A stretch of DNA of 64,000 nucleotides from Ceratothoa steindachneri (Eukaryota; Arthropoda; Malacostraca; Isopoda; Cymothoidae), in contig OZ018320.1 in NCBI GenBank assembly GCA_963969495.1, positions 72,584,245 through 72,648,244 on the forward strand, given 5' to 3'. The notes below the pieces were generated by a model. That model worked only from the letters and a program-made list of their open reading frames with translations. It was not told where the DNA came from and did not search any database. The stretch's first letter is position 1. Each line of letters opens with the position of its first letter. Of this stretch, positions 1-10,429 are shown piece after piece. Both the position numbers and the translations under genes were made by a program.

Positions 1-1405
1 CGAAGAAGAACGGCGGGTGTGGTTCGAAATATGCCTGAAACTAGTCCTAGATCGACGAAATTAAGCGACAGTGAAATCGTTCCGGCGGCGCTTAAAGCGC
101 ATGTAAGAATAACGCTTCTGTTTGAGGGCTGTCTCACTCTGCTGACCACCACGGGAGTGGTCGGCATGCAAAACGGCCAGACGGTCTAAGAATAGTAGTT
201 AGGCCCAGGCAGATGAGGTTGACGGAGAAGAACTCAACGGCCTCATCTACCGACCTAAACTCCTCGACTGAGATAGAGAAATCAGTCATTTCCCGAAATG
301 CGGATCACCGCGCCTGCTCCAAGAACCACCGGGGCAGATTCTTGGGCAGTAGCGGCCCATAAAATGATATTTGAATGGGAAAGTGATCACTATCATGGAG
401 GTCATCGACCAGCCCCACCCAAAATCAGGCTGTGCATCCGAGAAGCACAAAAATAGATGGAGGTACGAAAATGAAGCGGTTCTCGGGCAGTGATGCGTAA
501 ATTCATCCACATTTAGGACACCTATCTCCAGTTGGTAAAATAGGTCGGTAAGGAATTGACCTTAGGGATTAATCGAGTAGTCTCCCCAGAAAGGGTGTCT
601 ACCGTTCAGATCTCTGAGCAAGAGAAAGGGTCTCGGCAACCGTGCCACGACGCGGTGGAAGTCCCCCGTGTCGAAGTCGGCTGACGGTGGAATGTACGCG
701 GAAATAACAGTATACCTCCTATCCGGGTACAGCTACATAGCTACTGCCTGAAATGAGGTATCTAAAGCAAAGAGAAGAAGGGAGACATCATGCCGGGTGT
801 AAATCGCGCATCCTCCTGCCCGCCCCCCATTCCCTGGTAGTGGGGTCACAAAATCCTTAGACCCCGGGACGGTGGCCAGGGAGCACGCGCCCAGCATGGT
901 CTCCTGCAAAAAGATAGCTAACAGGAGACGGGACGAGACGACCCTCCGCAACTCCTCCCAGTTGGCCCGGAGTCCGCGGCAATTCCATTGAAGGAATATG
1001 TACTCCAGGCCTAGCTCGGAGGCGATACGGGGGCCCTTTTCGAAGAGAAACCTTAACGGGAATGGCTGTACGCTTCCCGGAGGCAGAACTCCGGGCGCTG
1101 TTGGCCGGACAAAGCGCTGTCGCCTTCGATGACTTATTGGGGGAGGTTGGGCTCGCCATGCGAGTCTTTTCCTCCCTCCGCCTCAAAACCTAATGTGAGA
1201 AGGGGGCAACATCGAGGCGGGGATCCCTCTTTTGGAGTACCCACCGTCTCCGAGTCACCCAAACCACCAATGGGTGTGGGCGAAGGAGCCGAAGCTCCTT
1301 AAGTGCTGTCCTCCTTTCGGGGGTCCAGCTTTAGGGGTGTTGCCTCCTGTGAGTCTAGCGACAGGATGGAGGCGCGCGGCCGTTTTGCCTTATGGGAAAC
1401 GGTCA
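1..1405 (-). mobile_element. Non-LTR retrotransposon copy A1 (jockey/I-group-like), partial
   Basis: Decayed copy read on the minus strand. It holds the region after the endonuclease, the APE endonuclease, and the start of the ORF1-ORF2 junction. The window edge cuts it, so its reverse transcriptase would lie to the left. Its first bases match, with many changes, the stretch starting near 1410, and 1240-1400 matches 9990-10190 of copy B, so three copies of one family are present. Near 1405 it passes abruptly from ORF1-side sequence into post-endonuclease sequence of copy A2. That makes A1 and A2 two separate insertions or a recombined tandem pair. Family placement rests on the endonuclease and ORF1 motifs, because no RT is visible in this copy. 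Confidence 0.8.
280..1035 (-). pseudogene. APE-type endonuclease region of ORF2, copy A1
   Basis: On the minus strand the endonuclease begins near 990 with QWNCRG, whose Asn is the first catalytic position of the family. Then come QET near 903 (catalytic Glu), DLNGRHPFWGD near 580-620 (the GDFN-type block, with Arg in place of the Gly) and DSDHFPIQIS near 370-410 (catalytic Asp-His). These are the landmarks of the APE endonuclease that nicks target DNA for target-primed reverse transcription. The blocks fall in different frames with several stops, so the gene is dead. Residues after about 280 look like the linker towards the RT. Copies A2 and B carry the same block. Confidence 0.8.
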
Positions 1406-1699
1406 CGTTGCTTCGAAATATACCGGAACATAACTAGTAGCTCGACGAAATTCACTGCCAGTGAAATCGTTCAGGCGGCGCTTATAGCGCATGTAGGCAT
1501 ATCGGTTCTATTTGAGGGCCGTCTCACAGTCGGCTTACCACCACGGAAGCGGTCGGTGTGGAAACGGCCAACGTTCTGGGCTAAAGCAGTTAGGCCCACG
1601 GCGATGAGGTTACCGGAAAATAATTCAATGGACTCATCCACTGACCTAAACTCAACAACTGAGATAGAGAACAGTCATTTCCTGAAATGCGGACCAACG

Positions 1700-2375
1700 C
1701 GCCCGCGCAAAGCACCACCGGGGCCGGGTCTACCGGGGGTAGCAGCCCAGAAAATGATATTCAATGGGAAAGTAATCACTACCATGAAGGCCATCGATTA
1801 CCCCCACCAAAGTTCAGGCTATGCATCCGAGAGCAGAAAGATAGATCAAGACAGGAAAATGAAGCTTAAACTCCCACAATTAGGACACCTATCTCCAGCT
1901 CGACAATAGGTCGGCAAGGACTTGACCCCTGAGATTGATCGAGTAGTATCCCCAGAGGGGGTGTCTATCGTTCAGATCTCCGAGCAGCAAGAGAAAGGGT
2001 CTCGGCAACTGTGTCACAACGCGGCGGGACACCCACGCGTAGAAGTCGGCTGACGGTGGAATGTACGCAGAAATAACAGTATACCTCCAATCCCGATGCT
2101 GCTGCTCAACTACCTGAAAGGAGGTATTCAAAGCAAACAATAGGACGGAAACATAATGCCGAGTGTAAATAGCGCATCCTCATGCTCGGCCCCAATCCCG
2201 TGGTGGTGGGCTCGAAAACCCTTATACGCCGTGGGGGTGGGCAGGGAGCACGCGCTCAGCATGTACTCCTGCGAAAAGATTGGCAAGGGAAAACGGGAGG
2301 AAACGAGCCTCCGCACCTCCTCCCAGTTGACCCGGAGTCCGCGGCAATTCCATTGAAGGAATATGCCCTCCAGGC
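1700..2375 (-). pseudogene. APE-type endonuclease region of ORF2, copy A2
   Basis: Minus-strand remnant. QWNCRGLRVNWEE near 2330-2350 starts the domain. A Ser-rich stretch with SQEYML follows (the QET block drifted to QEY), then a clean block LLLGDLNDRHPLWG near 1960-2000. The open stretch 1889-2140 covers this middle part. The remainder is split by frameshifts. It shows the same order of motifs as copy A1 and is equally non-functional. Confidence 0.75.
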
Positions 2376-2607
2376 ATTGCTCAGAGATGCGGAGTCCTTT
2401 TCGAAGAGTAGACCCTCACGGGAATGGCCGTACGCTTTCCGGAGGCAGAACTCGGGGCGCTGTCGCCTTTGAGGACTTATCGGGGGAGGTTGGGTTCGCC
2501 ATGCATGCGAGTCTTTTACTCCCTTAGTAAAATCTAAAGTTCCTTTAGTGTTGTCTTTCTTTCAGGAAACAGCTTTAGGAACTCCGGAAGATGGCCTCAC
2601 GGCCAAG

Positions 2608-3990
2608 TTAGGGGTGTTGCCTCCTGTGAGTATAACAACTCGTTGGAGGCGCGCGCCGTTTTGCCTTAGGGGAAACGGTTACACTAGGGAAGAGGGAGAG
2701 GAGGTAGCCGGGACTGGGTGGGAACCATTTGTGCCGCCCACCAGCTTTACCAGGGAAACCCACGGGGTGGGTAGAACCCATAGTAGGCTTCATAATGGGC
2801 GCCCAAATGACCGTGCTCGTAGGCAAGGAGGGGGCAGGAGCAGAGGGTTTCATTTTTAAACATTGAGGCATAGGACGTCCCAGCAGGGCTGGGCGCGCCA
2901 GGCTCAAGTCCTTAGCCTCGCTAAATGAGAGATGATCCTGAGCCTGAGCGGCCAGGATTTCCTTCTCTAGGGGGTACGCACCACATTGCTTCGAAGAAGC
3001 GGGGTGCGGCTCTCCGCAATTGAAACACTTTGCCACACACGATTGTACTTATCGTGTGCGCCCTTGGAGCAACCTACACAGACTTCGGGTAAACCCGACT
3101 TTGCTCGTCTACATGACCGATTCGTATGGCCGAAGCGGTGGCAGTAGTAGTAGCACAGCGGCACGAATGCCTTCACGCGGGAGCCATACCAACCTGCACA
3201 CACCGACTCAGGGAGCGTGTCACAGTCGAACGTGACGTAGACTGTAGAGGTGGGTCTCAAAGCCCTTCCTTGTTTTTTCATCACACGTTCGACCTTGACC
3301 GCTCCAGAGTCGGCCAGCTTTAAGGTGATGTAATCTATGGAGTAGTCCACGAGTTCCCTCGCATAAACCCCTCCTTTCACAAAGTTCATGGTAGAATGCG
3401 GTGTCACACTTACCGGCATGCCATAGTGTCCAAAGCGCACTAAATCATAACCACTTCAGAAGGATTCGACGCATTCGCCAGAAGGCTCCCGTCCGAGTAA
3501 CAGGTCACCTTCGGCTCTGTACCAATCACGCTAGCTAGTGCTCTCCTTTGAGGGATCATATTGCCCTCGGCCAACATGCTACCATTAGTGGAGCGAATTA
3601 CGAGAAAGCGTTTGAAGCCAGCGGGCTCGAAAACGCCAAGTAATCTCTGAATGAGAGGCTCCGGCATATTCGAGGCTCCACTTTGTGCATTTGCAATTTT
3701 GGTGTTTTTCAGAGACTTCCCACCCGGGGATTACCTCAACGACCATGTCCATCTTAAGAGGGGGTCTCGAAGTGCCCCCTCCTCCGCCACAAGAGATCAC
3801 GGATCCCTTTCGAGGTACCTTTTGTCTCGTCTTGGGCTGGCGAACCGGCATCTTTCGGGAAAGAGATGGGGGCAGGTACGCCAGCCCCATGTAAAGTCAG
3901 AATACACGAGTGCAGGACAATAGGGGGCACGGGCCGATGGACCAGCCATTCCTTGCTCCCCTAAGGGGGTTGGACCTATCGAGCTGCTCT
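2608..3990 (-). pseudogene. ORF1 (gag-like, CCHC knuckles), copy A2
   Basis: ORF1 of this family is an RNA-binding gag-like protein. On the minus strand the segment 2967-3440 carries CYYCHRFGHTNRSC, a CX2CX4HX4C knuckle with an extra Tyr, then a second motif CVGCSKGAHDK. In a neighbouring frame, CFNCGEPHPASSKQC near 2990-3035 is the third knuckle. Upstream, 3440-3890 corresponds to the N-terminal half seen in copy B (PLIQRLLGVFEPAGF block). At least three frame changes separate these pieces. A triple-knuckle ORF1 is typical of jockey and I-group elements. Confidence 0.75.
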
Positions 3991-5665
3991 CACTGACTTG
4001 CGTCGTTTTGTGATAACATGATAAATCGTTATTGCAGTGATGGTTTCCCATGAATCAAATTACTTACAAGTGCCTTAGAATGGCTAAATGAGGCTTCTGC
4101 CACTAGATGGCGTCACCCAGCACCAAATCCAGGGTGAATAACCATATGTCCTATGGTCGTATGGGTCATCCCATGGCTCTAAATGGGTACAATTGAACTT
4201 TACTCCTTTTTAAAAAAAGCTATCCCTAGGCCTGGCGCTTCGCCACAGGTAAAAAATATTCGTCACTAACTACTATTACAATGACTAAAACGGATAGCAA
4301 ACTTTCTCTCCAACAGACATTGCCAAATCCTCCAACACACTCACCAATCCAAAAGGGAAAAAAAGCTTCCCAACAGCGCCCCCCCCCCCTCACCACCAAT
4401 GTGCCATTCTCTCCTCCACCCTTTTCTTCCATGGCATAACGTTCCCTAAGCATCTTGGGGAGATTATCCATCCATCACATCACAGTCAACCGCCAGATGC
4501 ATAGCTTCCAGAAACCTAAACAGCTACTTACATACAACTCCAAATCTAGTTCACTCTAAACAGAATGTCCACCAACAATGCCCTTTAATGCCTGCAGGTC
4601 GCAAAAGACCAGGACTTGAGGGGTCCTTGGCATTGGGGAGGGATTATGGGAAGATGTTTTGAACCCAATAATCCCTTCCCTGCGTGTAATGGGTTGACCA
4701 CCTCACTGCCACCAATCTCAGGTACATATGGCTGGCAAGGCTGTGTCATTTTAAGCTCTAGCCGCCCTGTAGGGCTGGGCAAAAGAGTTGTAGAGTGGTC
4801 ACACCATTTACAAGTAAAAATAGGACACAACTAACCCACCTGGATGCAATCCTAGTATGGGACCATCACACTTGGATGAAATCCATGTGAGGTTAAGCTG
4901 CAATCAAATTCCCACTTCCTGTAGCATGGAACACTAGCAAACCAAAGTGCTATAAAATTCCCACAGCATGCAACAACCTCGCTCCACTCTAACCTGGTCC
5001 TTCAGGACACACTCACATTAAGCATGGCCCCACACAATTGTGGTAACATTGAAGGGGCCCCACATCACAGGTCCCAGGATGAAAGCTTTCTCTCTTAATC
5101 TCCCCCAAGCAATCGGAGGAAGGAGAGATTTAATGTGTGTTTGGGAAGCAGGTATAAACAACATGTCCACCTACTCACTAAATCAAGTCACCCTCTTTAC
5201 CCCTGACTATCACAAGTCAATATACCACTCATACATCTTGAACCACGGTCAACCTCTCCCTCCCAACAGTAACCATGCACAAGTGGGTGTCACAATAAAC
5301 CCACACATAACCTTCGCTCAACACAAAATATTACCACGAAGGCTATAACTAAACTCAACACTCTTAGAACACTCAAACACCAACTTCGGACAACGCAAAG
5401 AAACTGAACATTCTATACAGTTTATCTGGATGATACTAAACTGCGCAGCCCCAGCCTGAACATCGACCATACCTAATGACCACATGCACAAGATAGAAAC
5501 AGTGCCCTGCACATTGCAATTAGATACACAAAAAAATGAATATACATTCCCCCCACACTGAAAGGCATCCTTCCTGAAAGGCAGCTGGGTTTGACCAAAG
5601 AGAACCTGGTGGAGGGGGCAAAGTAATTAATTAATTACAAACAAAAACCATTAATCTATACATAC

Positions 5666-6045
5666 TGGATTAGACTGAGCATAGATGATTCGAGTAAGTT
5701 CTCTAATTTTTGTATCCAGCTCTTCACTGGCAAAAGCCAAATCATTGAGTTTATTTTCCAAACTCACAAGGTGGTCCTGTTCCATCTGCTCCTTATTTTT
5801 CTCATTTACCTTCTGCCGATTGTATTCAAAGCCAAGCACAGTCACAGCTATCATAAATATAACTCCTTCTCCTGTGACCAAAATATTAAGAACAAATATT
5901 AATATAAGTTTCTGAGTAGTTGAGGTTGTGGTAACAGCTGTACATAGAAGGCAACTAAATATAATCACAACTAGGGGAAAAAGATAGAGGCTGTGTCTAG
6001 AACCAATTTTCCTGTAAAATAGTGCTATGAATCTATTAAACTTGC
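5666..6045 (-). CDS. Possible host exon: two membrane segments plus coiled coil
   Basis: The minus strand is open for about 130 codons. On its upstream side is an acceptor-like TTGTTTTCAG ending at 6046. Near its end is a donor-like CA|GTATGT at 5664-5666, a few codons before an in-frame TAA. There is no ATG at the front, so an internal exon is more likely than a whole gene. The peptide has two hydrophobic segments (LYLFPLVVIIFSCLLC and, after a short loop, a second with LILIFVLNILV and GVIFMIAVTVLGF), then a charged heptad-like helix rich in Glu, Lys and Asn. The layout resembles small bacterial-type two-helix permease families, but I see no diagnostic motif and name no function. No neighbouring exon could be joined with confidence. 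Confidence 0.35.
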
Positions 6046-7700
6046 CTGAAAACAACTTTTAATCGTTTACCACCTAGAAGTCCTGGTGAACAGCCCAAAC
6101 ATCTTCCTTGGAGGAGACTTTATTGTCCGCCACAAAACTTGAAAAGCTTGCCAGTTCTTCATTCAACAGAAGCGAGTCCTCCCTGATACTATTACACTCT
6201 CTAAAGATACTACACTACACATAGCCATTCTCCACAACCAGCAATAAATATTCCCAGAAATCCCGTTCTGCACTTTGATTCCAAATGCGCAAGATGTGGG
6301 ATGTCAGACACTCTCCCCCATCAGATCCAAGCCTATCCTCATCACCTATGAACTCACACAATCTATAACACCTTATTTTCTTGCGATATATCGCATTTAA
6401 TGTTAAGACATTAAGAGTGACTGACATTCGTGTCATTTGGTACAAAAATAATTTAGCCTTGCCCTTTTGTGAGAAATGGTGGTTAAAGTATTAACACAAC
6501 TTATTAACTCCCATAAAACAGGCTTAGAAACAAAACATTGTAAGAATTAATAAAAAAATCAATGCCAAAACTGTAAAACAATCAAATTAGTACACAATAA
6601 CCACAAAAACACTCCCAAAAGAACAAGACCCAATGAAGCTACCCCAAAATTACTCATAAACCTACATACATCCCCTTACAACAGAATAATATAAAACATT
6701 TGGGAAACCTATAATGTCACCACAGTTCCTTCCTTGCCAACCAGCAAATACAACCAAACTATAAAATCTTTAAAAGACTCTATAGCTACTAGCAAAGAAC
6801 AATCCTGGTTGCCACTGACATCAACAACATATTTGAGTCTCACATGCCACAGCTTCTCCCATAAAATTCTAAACACACAACTATACCAAAACAACAACAA
6901 AAATAGTTTTCAATAAATTCCTCTTACAACTGGTAAGTCAAACTCTCAGACAATCTTAAGGTACAATCCTTCACTTACACTCCTCAAACTCCATTGCAAT
7001 ACTTTCATATGCAGAGAATTTTACCATAACCTTACAATATATGCACAGCCAGCAGGAACATGCAAACATAATTGTAAAATCTATAGCAGTGGTTGGACAA
7101 TAACAGAATGACTCTCACTCCCCCAATCCTCAATAACTATGTTTGCCTCCACCAAACAAGATTCCAATAGTCACCTACACATCACACTAAACTTTGAACC
7201 ACTCAATAAAACCAAGCAATACTCAGTCTCACCAGTAATACATGACTTCTCACAACTCAAATGACGGCAAAGTTTTAAAAGGCTAAACACTATATGTGTT
7301 CACTAGTTCTTCCTTTAGACAGGAAAAAGGAACAACATAATTCAATAGATGAGAAAAGCCACAAGGGCCTATCAGAGGTCATCCAACTCAACCACAACTC
7401 ATAAACTGCATCTACAAGATTGTTTCTGAACTGCCTAAAAAGGCATCACCATCATAGCTTGTCTAAAACTAAATCCTGCAGCTACTTGGCACACTATACA
7501 TACAATTAATTTGCACCATACTCAAATAAGCCTCCCAAGCCTGGCATCCAACACTTGTTACTATGTCAAATAATTCAAATTAAACATTTATTCACAGAAA
7601 CAAAAATACTTCCCATCATCACATCTAAGCCAACCTAAACCCAAGAATATAAAGTCACAACCTCCTCCCTGCCATGATAGCCACTCAAATAGAGGGATAT

Positions 7701-7718
7701 CACACACACACACACACA
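7701..7718. repeat. (CA)9 microsatellite
   Basis: Nine uninterrupted CA units in the AT-rich spacer. No association with any element end was seen. Confidence 0.9.
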
Positions 7719-8492
7719 ATTTTTACATGACACCTTCACAATCTCAAAAATAGCTCAATATAATAGCCACACCCACCAGACAAAGACAAAAATGAAAAAT
7801 GTCTACCCAGATACTCTAATTACCTTATCCAGACTAAGGATTAGCCATCAACTATCCCTACAATACCATTAACACCTAACACAACAATTTAGCTACACAA
7901 GTTGCCCAAAGTGCAACCATGACACTAAATATTTAATAGAACATTGTTCAAACTTGAAACCACTCCAACAAACAAACAGATGCTTCATCACTCAGAGAAG
8001 TGTTGGCCTTTGACATAATGAAGCAATTTACTTTTTATTGGTAAGATTGGGTAGAGAAGTATTTAATAATCTCTTAAAATTGACAAAGGTGAAAAATAAA
8101 AATTATAGTAACATTCTAAACAATTACTAACATTACCAATTACCCAATAGATTGGCTCCAAGTTCAATTGCTGCCTGCTCATTTAGTTTTGGAATTGTGC
8201 TTTTCTCTCCAGTTCGGCCAATATTCATTACATACATTTTCATCCTGACCTCACACCAGTGATAAACTGAAAAGAGACTAAGAATCATTGCATTTAACTT
8301 AACAATAGAAAGGCAGAAGTGACTTTAAAATGTGATAAATGAAAAGAAAAACTGTAAAACAGCCAGAATTTTGTCCCAATAACAAGATAAAGATTGGTAC
8401 TAAAATGTCTCGAGAGCTAATTGTACGAATGACTGATAAGGATTTTCAGCATGATAGTTTGTTTTTATTTTTTAATTTTAGGAGCCCATCTG

Positions 8493-8519
8493 GCGACTGC
8501 CCACTTGGGCATTAGTCGC
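8493..8519 (-). promoter_or_regulatory. 3'-terminal stem-loop of copy B
   Basis: GCGACT (8493-8498) pairs with AGTCGC (8514-8519). Inside, GCCCA and TGGGC pair as a second hairpin. The same outer stem is present, as GGCGACT/AGTCGCC, in the copy at 15227-15255. The loop sequence differs there but the stem is kept. Such structures near the 3' end can be recognised by the element's own RT; that role is inferred. Confidence 0.55.
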
Positions 8520-8646
8520 TGAATTAAAAATTGCCTAGTACTAGGCTACTTTAAAATAAGATTCAAAAAACAAACATAAAAAAACCCAATGCTAAAAATA
8601 AAAAAAAAAGGAAAAAGGCAATGAGGAGGAAGCAAGCTCTGGCGTC

Positions 8647-8668
8647 GGGGGGAGGTCCACCTCCCCCC
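8647..8668 (-). promoter_or_regulatory. GC-rich 3' UTR hairpin of copy B
   Basis: GGGGGGAGGT and ACCTCCCCCC form a perfect 10-bp inverted repeat with only CC between them. The matching position in the 15.3-kb copy (about 15369-15390) is still recognisable but imperfect. Confidence 0.55.
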
Positions 8669-8720
8669 GGCGCAGAAACGTGCGACCTACTAAAATAACA
8701 ACAAAAAAAACAAACCTGAA

Positions 8721-9130
8721 TTAGTTAAATAAGGGGAGAAGGCCGGCCTCCTCCAAGAAGTCTAAAAGTCCACAGGTCAGTGTACACGAATCCGTCCCGA
8801 GTACAAGGAACAGGCAGTAGCGACCTCGCCCATCATGGTACTGGGACAGGTAACGTGCGTGAAGATCACCCAGACTGGGACATTCGACAAGAATGTGCTG
8901 AACAGTCTGGGGGACGACGCAGTCTTCATAATAGGGCGCAGGCGAGCGCTCCATCAAATGGCGATGCATCACACGAGTGTGCCCGATTCGGAGATGACAC
9001 AAAGCAACCTGAAGTCATCACGGTGCAATGGTATGCAACTTTAAGTTCCCCTGAACCCTCTCCCATCTTCTTTGCCAAGCAGTCCAAAGAGCTGCTCATA
9101 TTCCTGCCATGTAGTCGGTGTGTGGAGTCC
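8721..9130 (-). pseudogene. ORF2 C-terminal zinc-motif region, copy B
   Basis: Minus-strand remnant of the ORF2 end. The open part 8721-9002 reads LRIGHTRVMHRHLMERSP, then a Cys/His region (CVVPQ, HILVEC) and a hydrophobic end FLEEAGLLPLF. This matches the layout at the end of ORF2 in element J (LRIGHCRLTHEHLM, ILCGVQ, HIFVECP), so it is the C-terminal CCHC-like domain that follows RNase H in this group. Upstream of 9002 the reading continues in another frame (LLGKEDGRGFRGT) to about 9130. Confidence 0.75.
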
Positions 9131-9139
9131 ACCGCACCC

Positions 9140-9880
9140 GCGTCAAGCACCACCAAGGTGGGCTCTTAGGCATCAGCGGCCTAGAAAATGATATTTGAAT
9201 AGCAAAGTAATCACTACCATGGAGGTCATCGACCACCCCCAAGTCAAAATCAGGCTCTGCATCCGGAGAGCACAGATGATAGATTAAGGCAAGAAAATAA
9301 AGCGGTTCTCGGGCAGTGATGCATAAACTCATCCACATTTAGGACACCCATCTCAAGCTCTTCAATCAGATCGGAAAGGGCTTGTCTCCTGGGATTTATT
9401 GAGTAATCTCCCCAGAGAGGATATCTGCCATTCAGATCTCCAAGCAAGAGAAAGGCATAGGCAACCGTGCCACGACGCGGAGGAAGTCCCCCGCGTCGAA
9501 GTTAGCTGATGGTGAAATGTACGCAGAAATAACTATACCTCCTATCCAGGTGAAGCTGCGCAGCCACTACCTGAAAGGAGGTATCTAAAGTGAAAAGAAG
9601 AACGGAAACATAATGCCGGGTGTAAATAGTGTATCCTTATGCTTGGCCCCAATCCAGTGGTGGGAGCACGCGCCCAGCATGTACTCCTGCGAAAAGATTG
9701 GTAAGGGAAAACGGGAGGAGACGAGCCTCCGCACCTGCTCCCAGTTGACCCGGAATATGCCCAGGCCTAGCTCGGGGGAGACGCGGGAGCCCTCTTCGAA
9801 GAGAAGACCCTCACGGGAATGGCTGTACGCTTCCCGGAGGCAGAACCCCGGGCCGGACAATGCGCTGTCACCTTCGAGGA
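9140..9880 (-). pseudogene. APE-type endonuclease region, copy B
   Basis: Minus strand. The QEYMLGAC block lies near 9680-9700, MLGDLNGRYPLWGD near 9400-9447, and the terminal block DDLHGSDYFAIQIS near 9200-9220 has His of the catalytic SDH replaced by Tyr. The N-terminal QWNCRG seen in A1 and A2 is lost to a small deletion near 9760. Frameshifts separate the blocks, and the domain is directly followed by ORF2 C-terminal sequence instead of RT. Confidence 0.75.
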
Positions 9881-10429
9881 CTTATTGGGGGAGGTTGGGC
9901 TCGCCATGCGAGTCTTTTTCTCCTCCGCCTCGAAACCTTAGGCGGGCGTTGCGGCTTCGGAGGCGAGGGGCCCTCTTTTGGAGGATCCACCGTCTCCGAG
10001 GCACCCAGCCCACCACTAGGCGTGGGCGAAGGAGCCGAAGCTCCTTTGTTGCTGTCCTCCTTTCGGGGGGCAGCTTTAGGAACTCCGGAAGATGGCCTGA
10101 CGATCATCTTCAGGGGTATTCCCTCATATGGGTCTAACGATTAGGCGGAGGCACGTGGCCGTTTCGCCTTACGGGAAACGGCCACGCTGGGGGAAAGGGG
10201 GGAGGGCTGGTTTTAGTCGGGGCTGGGTGTGAACCCTTTGTGTTGCCAGCTTTACCAGGGGAGCGCCCAGGTTGAGTAGAACCTGCAGAAGGGCTCCAAA
10301 TGAATGGGCACGGAAACAACCGTGCTCGTTGGCCTGGATGGGCCAGGAGCAGAGGGTGTCTTTCTTAGCATTGAGACGTAAGACGTCCCGGGCAGAGCCG
10401 GGCGCGCCAGGACGATCCTGGTAATGAGA

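Larger units (their letters stand above)
1406..3995 (-). mobile_element. Non-LTR retrotransposon copy A2 (same family as A1 and B), 5'-truncated
   Basis: Minus-strand copy running from the post-endonuclease region (near 1410) through the endonuclease (about 1700-2370) to most of ORF1 (about 2600-3990). Compared with copy B it stops short at the 5' side: B continues well past the matching ORF1 position near 11.8 kb, while here similarity fades near 3995. No RT or 3' UTR is present, because the left part is replaced by copy A1. No target duplication could be seen at the right edge. Confidence 0.8.
3996..8464. other. AT-rich spacer without recognisable element genes
   Basis: About 4.5 kb of low-GC sequence. 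I recognised no element gene here. It contains a C11-type homopolymer run near 4380-4390, a short (CA)n tract at 7701-7718 and one exon-like minus-strand stretch annotated separately. Small open frames on the minus strand at 4226-4471, 6215-6445 and 6709-6900 lack motifs and convincing splice or start context. The composition resembles intron or intergenic DNA. Confidence 0.5.

Noticed and set aside
1232..1909. A 225-codon plus-strand open frame
   Set aside because: It is antisense to the ORF1-ORF2 junction and endonuclease remnants of copies A1 and A2, with no motifs of its own.
5666..6045. Assignment of the two-helix exon to a low-affinity iron permease-like family
   Set aside because: Only topology and length are similar; no diagnostic motif could be matched by eye.
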